The notes under the pieces were generated by a model. It was given only the letters and a program-made list of their open reading frames with translations. It ran no database searches and was not told where the DNA came from. DNA of 64,000 bases. It comes from Ochotona curzoniae. Taxonomy: Eukaryota; Chordata; Mammalia; Lagomorpha; Ochotonidae. How positions within the stretch are numbered: position 1 is the stretch's first letter; each line of letters starts with the position of its first letter. The position numbers were made by a program, and so were the translations under genes. Shown in pieces: positions 23,906-35,900 of the stretch. The stretch spans positions 8,804,001 through 8,868,000 of the forward strand of contig NW_024465751.1 of the NCBI RefSeq assembly GCF_017591425.1, in the 5' to 3' direction.

Positions 23906-26900
23906 CCACTTTTGTAATTGTGTTACAAATTCAATTTAGTTAAAGCTCTTTTTTTGTTTTGCTTAATCTTATGGCAGCTTTGGTCAGTTGCATCTTTTAA
24001 GGAATTTGTCCATTTTATGTAAGCTATTGAATTGGTAGGCATAAAATTATTCATAGTATTTTAAAACCTGCTTATTATTTGAGCATCTGTAGTTTGGGTC
24101 CTCGCATTCATTCCTAACGTTAGTAATTAGTACTCTGTCTCATGATCAGTGTAACTAGGAGTTTATTGATTTTGTTGATCTTTTTCAAAGAATTAACTTT
24201 GCCAGTTTCCTCCATTGTTTCTTTTCTGTTTCATTAAAATTGTTGGTTTAGGTGGTTAAAGAGTTACAATTTTATTATGTGGTTTCAGTTTGTCCTATTT
24301 TTGGTTCCTCTACTCTTTTTTTTGCATTATTTTAGCTTAATCAAATGTTTTTCAGAATTTTTCAAAATATTTGTTAGATTTTAAGCACAGATATCCTTTT
24401 TTATAAAGATTTATTTATATATAGAATTATTCATTTTTACCTGAGAGGTAGATTTACAGAGAGGAGACAGAGGGAGAGAAGGCTCTTCCTTTCACTAGTT
24501 CACTTCCCACATGGTGGCAATAGCCATAACTGAGCTGATCCAGAGCCACGAGCCAGGAGCCAGGACCCTGCTCCAGGTTTCACATGTTCTTGCACGGGCC
24601 CAAGGAGCTGAGCCATCCTCTGTTGCTCTTCCAGGTTGAAGGCAGGGAGCTGGATAGGAAGTGGGGCAATGGGACTAGAACCAATGTCCAACTGGGCTGC
24701 TGTCACTACAGATGGAAGATTAGCCTGTTAACCCTCTGCATTAGGCCTACTCCTCCACCCCAAGAGATGAGGAAGAGGGAGGGGTAAGGACATTGTCCAT
24801 CTGCTGGTTCATTTCCCAAATGGCTGCAACATCCTAGCCTGGGTCAGACTGAAGCCAGGAGCCAGGGGCTTCATTTAGATCTCCCTGGTGGTGCAGAAGT
24901 CCAAACACTTGGGTCATTTTGTGCTGCTTTTCTAAGTCCATTAGAATGAAGCTGGATCAGAAGTAGAGCAGCCAGGACACAAACGAGCACCTGTATATGA
25001 TACTGGCAGCAGCATTACCTGCTGCGCCACAACCACATCCCCTTATTGTATTTTTGTCTCCATTTCTATTTAAGAGAACTGGTCTGATAGGTGATTACTT
25101 AATCATTATCAGACATAGAACCAGAATTTAAGTTTAAAAATATTAACAAGTGTGGTATAGGAATGTGTAATCTTTAGTTATTTCATGATTTAAAACTATC
25201 CAGAAAAGATTGGAAAAAAGTATGAAAGATTTTCTAAAAGTTCATGAAAATATGTACTGAGGAACTGTACATGAGTCTCAAAAAAAAAAATGTTTTGCAA
25301 CAAAATAAACATCTTCTACTTTAATTTCCCCCTAGCACTTCCTTGAGGTATTCTGTAATACATAGGCATGCATAAGTAATTGAATGAACTGGTTTATTTT
25401 ACCCCAGGGTCTACTTAAGAAAACATTAGAATATATGTGCAGTGTAAGTATAGCTAATTTACCGTATGTCAAAAAAATTAAAGTCAGGGTAGAAATATTT
25501 ATATGGGAGAAATAAATCTTATGTTTCAGGAGAGTTGTGTTAGCAGCAGTTACGTTTTAAAACCTCAACAGATTGCTAGAACTTAGTTTCAGGTTCTGTT
25601 GTGTAATTGTATAGCTTTTTTGGTTGCTCCAATTTCTCACATATATTTTGATTCAGTCAATGTAATAAAAAAAGATTCAGTGAGTGTAATAAAAATGTAA
25701 TTAAAAAAAGGCTTCTATGGGCCCGGCGCAGTGGCGCAAGTGGTTAAGGTCCTCGCCTTGCATGCCCGGGATCCCATGTGGGCGCCGGTTCTATCCCAGC
25801 AGCCCCACTTCCCTTCCAGCTCCCTGCCTGTGGCCCGGGAAGGCAATCCAGGACGGCCCAAAGCTTTGGGACCCTGCACCCGCGTGGGAGACCTGGAAGA
25901 GGCTCCTGGCTTCTGACCAGCATAGCATCGGCCGTTGTGCTCACTTGGGGAGTGAATCATCGGACAGAAGATCTTCCTCTCTGTCTCTCCTCTCTGTATA
26001 TCCACCTTTCCAATAAAAAAATAATAAAAATAAATCTTTTAAAAAAAAAGGCTTCTAGAGTTAGAAGCCTCAAATGATCAATGTAGGATTTTAAACATTT
26101 TCTGGATAGTTACCCATAAAATATTCACTTTCTAAGAAATGTTCCCTTTGTCGTTCCTCTATACTCCTTAGGTTCTGTGTGACCAAGAGAGAATCATGTT
26201 TGGATTTCACATCCATCTTTGTGCTAGGAGTTTTCTTCCTTGCTATATCTCAATTTCTTTCTCCTAACATTTTTCATTACTTTTACTTTTTAATCCTTGT
26301 GCATAATGGAAAGAAAAGATTACTAACACTAATTGTAGTATTTAATTTTTCTGCTCTTTACCACTTCACATTATTCATTTGCCTCTAAACTTTCTTAGGA
26401 GCTGTGCTATATTTTCAGTATTATGCATAATGTGTAGGAGGTTTGAAGATATTAAAGCAAGGCCTGTGAGTACTCTTGTTCTATTGGGAAGGCCCTGCTT
26501 GTTGAATTTCTAGGTGGTTCAGCATGTTCCAGTCACCTGACAAGAACTTCTCATAGTGTCAGAACTCTGTAATGATGAGAATAACACAGCTAAGTAGTTC
26601 TGGTATGTAACTAATTTGCATGTTCACTTCACCAGAAAACTCTAGATTACAGTGGTATCCTACCTATTAGGTAAACATTAGGAAAATCATTTGCATGCTT
26701 TTAAAATAGATTTTGAGGTATTCATGGTAGTGAAATAATGGAGGATATTTATTTTTTAAAGATTTATTTATTTGAAAGTCAGACTTTACAGAAAGAGCAA
26801 GAGAATGAGATAGCTTCCATCCACTGGTTCACTGCCCAAGTAGCTACAACAGCTGGAGCTTCTGGGTCTTCCATGTGGATGCAAGAGCCCAAGAATTTGA

Positions 26901-29900
26901 ACTATCTTTTGCTGCTTTCTCAGGCACATTAGCAGGAGCTGTATTGGAAACAGAGCAGCAGGGTCTTGAGCCAGCACCCATGCGGGATGTTGGCGTCATA
27001 GACAGAGGCTTAACCCACTGCACCATAGTGCTAGCCCCTGGAGGATGGATCTTAGTAAAATGTGAAATCGTACAAAGTTAGTATGTCTTCATTCCTTAGC
27101 TCTTCTCATAATGAAAAACAAAACTTCTTAGAACTTTCTGCCTAATATAATTGGTTGAACTGGTTTTAGTGGATTTTTTATTGTAAAACCATTATGTTAC
27201 TATATGCTTTATTAGTAAGATAAATGTGGACCACATTATGTTTTTGTATAGATTGTAATTGGAGATTTACTTACCTTTTTCTTTTCTAAACTGAATTTTG
27301 TTCTTATTTTTTCAAAAGTTATAACTAAATGTTACAGAAGACGTGTCCTTTTTTAAGATGTTTCTTTGGACATTTGAGTTATACTAAATGTTTGGAATGG
27401 AGTGATCTACCATGTAGGCTTTTCTTTATATATTATCAATTATTTCTGTTGGAGCATTTGAGCATAAAGAAGATAAAATTTTCTAACTTCTAATCCAATC
27501 TTTAGTACTTATACAAATGTACAATTGCTATTGAGACTAGTGTGTTACTTCCTATAATATTTACTAGTTTTTAAAAACACTTTGGTTTATACTTAGAAAC
27601 ATTTTGTATGTGTATGACATATATTATGAATAGTATATTGTTACTGTGATTTTGAATAACACTCTAACATTTTTACTTATTTTATTGTGTAGAATGTTGT
27701 ATTATGCAGTATAGTTTTCAAAAAATAAATATTCAGTATGTTATCAAATGGGATTAATGAGGGAACAGAACACAAACCAGAGAAATCATTGTTGTAATAG
27801 ATTAAAAATATTTTCCTATTTTTAAAGGATATCCATGTGTATTTGAATATTCTTTTTCCTCAGTATCAGTATTTGTATGTTTATTTGTTTAATTATCTAG
27901 GATTAACATGGTTTTAAAAATATTTCCTTATTTATTTGAAAGTCAGAGTTAGAGAGGAGAGATCTGCATGCTGGTTCACTTCCCAGCTGGCTGCAGTGGC
28001 CATGGGGGTTCACAGGGATCTCCCCTGTGGGTGGTAGGGATCCACAATCTTGGGCATCTTCTGCTGCTTTTCCCAAGCCACTAGCAGTGAGCTGGAGAAG
28101 AACTCGAGAAGATGAGACCTGAACCAGTGTCTACTTGGGGTGTTGGTATCACAGGTGGTGGCTTTCGCAGCTTTGCCACCTCAGTCCTGTTTGTGCCCAG
28201 GCTTCTCCATTTCTGATCCAGTTCCCTGCTTGCAGCGTGGGAAAGGCAGTGGAAGATGACCCAAATGCTCTGGTGCCCGTCTTGGACGTCAGAGTGCTGG
28301 CTGAAGCTGCTGCCTCCACGCTTCCACCTGACTCAGCCCTGGCAGCTGCAGCTGTTGTGGGGTGTACCAACCAATGGGAGGTCCCCCACTTTCTGTCTCT
28401 TTCTGTAATTTTTTAAAACTCTGGTTTTCAAATAAAATAAAAATGTTAAGGAGAGTAGCTATATTGCTGAAGTGGTTTTCTACTGAAACAAATGCAAGTA
28501 AAGCTCATTTTATGTATACAAGGACTTGAGAAACAAAACAAAACAAAAACTGCATGGTTACCCAGGATTACACGATCCATTGTAGGCTTGTAACTAAAGC
28601 TGTTTTGTTTGATAACCTTGTAATTTAATCCGTATGAATATGTTGGAATGGATAACTTTTGTTTGTTGACCTAATTTACTAAATAAATTCTGTTACTCTT
28701 CCACTTCATGAATCTGCTAGTTTCTGTGTTGTTGTAAAATATGCTGTAGTAACTAATTTTTCCCCCATTGCCTTTTTAATTCCCTTTTAGAAAAATTGGA
28801 AGCTCAACCACCTACCCCAGGACAACTGAGATATGGTAATGGTTCTATAATTATTAAACTTATGTATATTTCTTTTGGACTTGAAATAACTGTATCCTTC
28901 ATTGATAGCACTAAAGAGCTAGGTTCGAGGCTAAGTAGAACTTTTCTCTGGTGGGTAAAGTACAGTATGGGGGCTTAGGAAGATGACAGAAGAAAATTAG
29001 TCAGTAGTTGAGTAAATTTGAGTAAATTTAAGTAGGTTGTAAATGTAAGGTAAATGTTGAATGTCATTTCCTAACAACTGCTGAGCTATGAATAGTGTTT
29101 CCCAAAGGATGTTGAAGATCACAAATTAGCACATTTTTACATGCTGCAGAAAAAATGTATTAAGAGCAAACTTTTATTTCTCTCACAGATACAATGTAAT
29201 CTGTGTTAGAAATTCCTAACTTTCCTCAAATGCAATTTAGAATTGAAGACTTTGCAGATCTTCTTTCTTGATTCCTGTCAGCGTAGATTCATACAGTCTG
29301 TATCCATAGCACCATATAATGTAATTATCATTTTTGGTAAGTCACACTGATGTTAATTTTCCTTTTTGTCAGTATTACTATACTTGTACTTCTTGAAGGT
29401 TTAGAAATATGTATTGGTTTTCTATATATTCACATTCCCAGTGGAGTACCCATATATATAAACTTTCTGAAAAATTAATTTTTTTATTGGATTAGAACAC
29501 ATTTTAATATGTAAGGCATTTATTTCAATGGAAGCATAGAGACGTAATGTGTCTTCTAGTTCAGAGTGGTGTGATGCTTTGGTTTTAAAGGTGAAGTTTT
29601 GCTGGCGCGACAGTTATTATAATTTTAATTCAGTGGATACCTAATTTTAAGGTATTTGTTACTGATCAGTTTTTAGAGATGAGGCAGTTTAATTATATAT
29701 ACTTAAGTAGATTTCTCATCACTGCAAGTATTTTATTTAGTGAATTTTAGAAATTTTATTACTATATACTGTCTTTTTTTTTTACAATGTGCTCTTTCGG
29801 CCTTCCAAATACTCATTGCATTTTGGAAATTATATCATATAGATTATATGTGTGTGTGTGTGTATACCTGTGTATGTGTGTACATACATGTACCTGCCTA

Positions 29901-32900
29901 TATGTTTTGGAAGCTGCTTATTATAAAAATTTTGAATGTTCACTAGTTAAGAACCTGAAGCAGAAAATCAAAGAACTATGGCTAACCTCCTTGAAAAAAT
30001 TCGTTTTTACTGATGTGCTGTTTGATTTTTATCTTTAATAGCTTTTGAAGTAGTCTTTGTAATTAAAATGTTACTCTGGGATTTTAACCAAAGCTATAGG
30101 GTAAAAAGAGAAAGCAATTGCTTTGTATGTTAAATAGAATCACCCAAGCGCCTTCTGTCTCCAAGCAAAGTATAAATGTGTCTCTTAACCAGGTAATTAC
30201 ATAAAACTTTGATCTTGGTTGATCTTAGATATTATTTAATAACAACAGAAATCTGAAGTAATTTATTTTGTGCTATCTTATTTAGTATTTTAGAATTATA
30301 CTGTTGTTCATGATAGCATGTATTCACATATTGTATATTGTGTTTCCTCTTGATCTTGTTAATTATAGTGGTTGGTGGTGGAAATGATTTTTTTTCTTAA
30401 TTTGTTGCTTATTATCCTTTCTTGATTGGTGCAGATCTCAATATAGCAGTACTTCTTGGTTGTATTTTAAAGAAAGAAGACTCTAAAAGCACTGAACACA
30501 CAGCTAATTGGATGTAGAATGAAACTCGGAGTTTGATGTTAACTAAGAAACAGTTTTCAATTGACCTGGGGTTGACTATATCTGGGCAATCTTTGTAATT
30601 AGAATGAAGTCTTTTTTATTTTACCTATCCTCAGGTTTTAATCTGTTTCATGAACTATCTTCAATGATCTTAATGTGGAATTCTGTTCCTTTCTAGGTAG
30701 CAGTTAAATTCAGTTTAATTAGCTAATATTGACTGAACATCTACTATTGCCTCTGGCTTGGTACAATATGCTGAAATTTTCAAATATGAAGAAAATTGAA
30801 TATGAATGTAAAATGCATAAAGATATTTAGGTGTTGATTCTTCCTAGTGTCTCTGGTTATTCAGATTATATACCAGAAGAATAGATTAAGTTGTTAGGAA
30901 AGGACAAGTTACATGTTGATTAAAACCATATTTTATTTATGGTTTGCATTTCGGGGTACTTATGAAAAGAACAGAAGATCATACATAGATTCTGAAATGG
31001 ATGAGATTTAATAACTTTTTAAAAACATATATTTTTTTTAAGGATTTATTTACTTTTATTGGAAAGACAGATATACAGAGAGGAGAGACAGAGAGGAAGA
31101 TCCTCTGACCACTGATTCACTCTGCAAGTGGCTGCAACAGCTGGAGCAGAGCTGATCCAAAAGCAGGAGCCAGGAGCCTCTTCCAGGTCTCCCATGGGGA
31201 TGCAGGGTTCCAAGGCTTTGGGCTGTCCTCGACTGCTTTCCCAGGCCACAAGCATGGAGCCGGATGGGAAGCAGGCTGCCAGGATTAGAACTGGCGCCCA
31301 TATGGGATCCTCGCATGTGCAAGACAAGGACTCTAGCCGCTAGGCCACCGTGCCAGACCCTAAAAAATATATCCTTTAAAGTGAAAATATGTACTAGCAA
31401 TCAAACATCATCCCTGAAATTTGATTCAAGGCATTTGTCTTTATTTCGAGTATAGAGATCAATTTTATGATATCTATTTTTAGACATAGAAGATTAACAG
31501 ATGATGTAAGTAGTAATAATGTAAAGTGTAATATTACATTTTACTGATTTGTCCTGCTTTAACTGTACATATGAGGATACTTCAAAAATTCATGAAATAT
31601 GGAATTAAAATAGAATATTTTGTTGCAAAAATATTTTGAAATCCATGCATAATTTTTTATAGTATGTATTTTCATGAGCTTTTGAAGACTTCTCTTCCCT
31701 GTGAATTGCTAGTAAGAAAATGTAAAAGCCTAACAATTATTTTTAGGTATTAAATTATGTGTTTTTTGTTTTCTCAGTATAGTGTCTACCTTGTAAATTT
31801 AGGAATAGGAAGGGTCCAGTAGGTAGTGGGATTTGTTGCACAGTGGAATGTAAGGATCATCAAATATTTGGGAGACTTTAATCATATGTTGTGCATTTGT
31901 CATACTAAGGTTATAGAAATCTTTAAATGTATCTGTATGTTTTTGATGTTTTGCAGTATTCATCCACAATGCGATACCTTTCATAGGGTTTGGCTTTTTG
32001 GATAATGCAATTATGATTGTTGCAGTAAGTTCTTCTTGTTTTTATTTGGAGTTATTAAAGAAAATAACGTGGTCTATATGTTCCTAATTACAGCTACAAG
32101 TTATAATGACATAATGAAAAGGTATTTATTTCATGTTAGCAGCTCAATTTTAAGAACCTACCTGTGTTAATCATGACTTTTGGTAAAGTATTTATTTATT
32201 CTCTTTTCTTTAAGACTCATTCATTTACTTGAAAGGTAGAGTTACAGAGACAGGGAGCGACAGAAAAGTTTTCCATCTGCTGGATCCTTCCCCGAATGAT
32301 TGCAATGGCTGAAGCTGGGTTAATATGAAACCAGAAGCCAGGAGCCTCTTGTGAGTCTCCCACGTGGATGCAGGGGCCTAAGGACCTGGGCCATCGTTAC
32401 TGCTTTCCCAAGAGCATTAATAGGGAGCTGGATCTGAAGTGGCAGTTTTGGGACCCAGTCATATGGATACCAGTACAAAACATGTAGAATTTACAGTATT
32501 TATGCTCTTTAACGTTTTCCTCAAGTGTAAAAATTTCTGATGTTCTTTCTACCACTGGGTGTCATTGTGTGAATAGGTTTTTTGATTAGTTTCTCATTGA
32601 ATTTTTCCTTTGCAATAGTATTTTAAAAGGGTATTTCATGCATAGTCTGGACTTTATCTAAGCCATTTAACCCAAAAGTGTCTTAAGTTTCAACTCAGAA
32701 TACTGAAAACATGCCTTCTGTCTTTGTTCCGTTGTGGTATTTTAAGAAAGTTCTTCTTAACTGTGGTCATTTTAGAGTGCTCCCATAAAAGGATTGCTTA
32801 ATGTCAAGGTTGGCTAGCTTGTTTTTCTTGTCATTACATATGTTTTGTTGATAAATACTAATATTGGTCCTATATTCTGAACTCAGATCTAAGATTAAAA

Positions 32901-35900
32901 GTCTTCTAAAATTACAATTGGCTCTTCTTCTCTGTTGTCTTATCAGATTTAAATGGGGGTGATCATGGTCCTTTAAAGAAGACAGTTACCAACTTTCAGT
33001 ACCTGTGAGAGATCTTTTCTTGGAAGAAGCTCATGGAAAATTTGTATTAATAAAACTTGCATGTGTTAAATTTTTTTTGCCCCAAAATAAGCATCTTTTA
33101 GTTTAATTTTCTAAGAACTCTTTGAACTACTTTTTTTTAAAACTATACTTTAGGTGCAAGTCAGTTTTTTTCAGTGTTACTATTAATGCATCAAAAATCT
33201 ATTATCCATGAGAAAAAAATAGTATCAATTATTTTTTTCTAGATACTAATGTAGGAATTCTCTAGTGGATTTTTTTTTTGTTTAAAGTTTCTTTAAAATA
33301 GCAAAATACTTTGTAACTAGAGATTTTAAGTTATGGTGCAGTTTGTTGCCAGCCTCACTGATGCTAATTAAAAAAAAAAATCTTGGGGGAAGAGTAGGGG
33401 GAATCCCAGTGCCTAAAAAACTGTTACATAATGCAATATAATAAAAAAAAAAATAAAATGAAATAAAAAAATCTATCATAGTGTAATTTGTAGCATAATA
33501 ATGTTTTAGCTATTAGTTATATTTACAACTATATTGTACCTGCTTTTGTGTAAAATACTTGCCTCAAGAAGAAAAGGAATAAATAATATAGGATTCCTTA
33601 TTTTGAAGAAAATGCATGTGAGAGATAAAAGATTTCTTTTTGGCATTGGGAAATTACGTATGCAAAAGGCCATACTTTAGTTTTACAATAGAAATGAGAA
33701 AAAGTAATGTACGGCATATAAAATTTGCTTGGAGAAGACCTAAAATTTTTTTCACTCAAGAATGGTTTTAGCTTGACCTGGCGATTAAGCTGCCAGTTGT
33801 AAGAACTGCATCCCACTTTGGAATGCCTGGTTTGAGTGTGCCCTCCGTTCCCAGTTCCAGCTTCCTGCTGATGCACAGCCTGGGAGGTGGCGGGATGACT
33901 CAAGTGATTGAGCCACTGCCCCCAAATGGGATACAGACATTGTTTGAGTTCCTGGCTCCTGGCTTCAACCTGGCCCCAGCCATGACTGCGTTTGGGAAAT
34001 GAGCTAGCAGATAAGAGTCTCTTTCTCTTTCTTTCTCTCTTTCCTTTTCTTTTTGAAATATAAAAATAATAAGAAGTTAAAAATAAGAATATGAAATGAT
34101 CAGTAATAGCAAAAGAGATCTTAAAAAGTAAAGTTGAAGGATTTACATTATCAGTAGCACTTATTCTAGATTCTAATTAAAGAATTGTTTCATATGCGTT
34201 ACTGTTTTTATTTTATTTTTAAAAAGATTTATTTACTTTTAGTTGAAAGGCAGATTTTTGCAGAGAGGTAGAAGAAATAGCGAGAGGTCTGCCATCTAGT
34301 GATCCGCTCCCCAGATGGCTGCAAGGGCTGCAGATGATCCAAAACCTCGAGCTAGGAGCTTCCTCCAGGTCTCCCACATGGGTGTGGGGACCCAAGGATC
34401 TGTGCATTCTATGCTGTCTTCCAGGCTGTAAGAAGGGAGCTGGATTGGATGTGGAATGGTGGGGACTCAAATCAGTCCATATGTGATGCTAGAGCTGCAG
34501 ATGGAAGATTAGTTTGCTATGCCACTGTGTTTATCCCACTGTTTTATTTTTACAAAGGCATGGTTTTAATGAAAATGATTAAGTAAATTATTGCATTAAA
34601 TAACTATTTCTGTACATTTTATGCAATAATTTTACTGTACTAGCATGTTGAGTTTATTATCTTTTTGTTGATGCTTTTCTTTTACAGTCACTTTCAGCTT
34701 TAAATTTTAACATTAAGTTTCTGTTTTTTTCAGGGAACCCATATAGAATTGTCTATTGGAATTATTTTGGGAATTTCAACTATGGCAGGTATTTAATAAT
34801 TGTAAATATTCCCTTGCCTCTGTATTTAGACGGCATTTAAGTAGGTAGGTTTAGAAGTAGTTTATTTGAGTGAATTTACTTAGTCCTCTGATTCTTATTT
34901 TTGTTTATGTAGCACTTAAATTTTTTCTTTTGGTACTCTTTACAAGTTAATGAGTGAAAATATTGTGATATATTGATTGCATTAGGACATTTTTTTTTCT
35001 GATAATTTAGTATTTCTCCCAATTTTTTAAACTCTTTGTCTCTGTTAAATTATTTTTCAGTTTGATAGGAAGATTAGAACATGAAATACAAGTTTGAAAA
35101 GCTGTGCCTTTTTCTCCCTATTCAGCATTTTATTCTCCTTGATGGTGAAATTTGGAAATTGTTGTGTTTACTGTGCGGAAAGCGTGTGGCAAATGACTTA
35201 AAAGAAAGAAATGTATTTTCTCCTTGACTTGAATTTCAGTGCTGTTTGTATGGCTTTATGGTTTAATTCCAAATAGCCAAATTCCCCTAAACAAATACTG
35301 TATGATTATACAACTAGAAGATATTGTTTACATGTTTTCAGAAACTTAAAATTTGTGATTATAATAGAAAAACCTAGTATTAGTACAGGCAGAATATTAT
35401 AATTGCAGAACTGTATTCTATTTCAAAATCTTGAGCTTGAGCACTATCTAGTGAATTACTTTGTATGTTGTATTTGGGAAATGTGATTCTTCTAGATTTT
35501 TGTTGTATTAATTATATAGTAGTCTATTAAAAGTGATTTTCTGTTATGTAACAAGTCATTTGTCTGTTTTTCACATTTTAGCTGCTGCTTTGGGAAATCT
35601 TGTGTCAGATTTAGCTGGACTTGGGTAGGTCCATTTATTTTATAATTTGTGTTTTTGTTAACTTATGTTACTTTATTTTTTCCTTGTTCCTGTGAGAAAT
35701 ATAAAAAGGAGATACTTAATTGTTTTATGTTTTTGAACTCATTCCTCCTTCTTCTTTTTTTTTTTTTTTTTGAGAGACAGGGAGGGAAGGGGCGAGAGAT
35801 GACGGGGATGTAGAGAGCTCCTATCTCTGGCCACTGTCCAGATGTCTTGATGACTGGACCTGGGTCAGGGTAAAGCCGAGAACTGACAACTCAGTCCGGT

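Larger units (their letters stand above)
7841..28790 (+). other. TMEM65 intron 1 (20,950 bp)
   Basis: Starts GTGAGG and ends CCCTTTTAG. Composed mostly of SINEs, LINE fragments and AT-rich filler, listed separately. No alternative exon is evident. Confidence 0.93.
28836..31956 (+). other. TMEM65 intron 2 (3,121 bp)
   Basis: 28836-31031 is AT-rich, with a (TG)n patch at 29847-29890 and nothing else named. It then holds one SINE (31032) and one MITE-like element (31573). Confidence 0.9.
32025..34733 (+). other. TMEM65 intron 3 (2,709 bp)
   Basis: Contains two antisense SINEs, one sense SINE and one MITE-like element. 32477-33017 and 33136-33767 are AT-rich with nothing else named, and an A/T low-complexity patch lies at 33440-33470. 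Confidence 0.9.

Noticed and set aside
25718..26042. tRNA gene candidate
   Set aside because: The head has A- and B-box-like words because CSINEs derive from a tRNA, but there is no cloverleaf-sized mature tRNA.
28796..28978. 60-codon frame over exon 2
   Set aside because: It reads past a normal GT donor into intron 2; the extra residues match nothing in the family.
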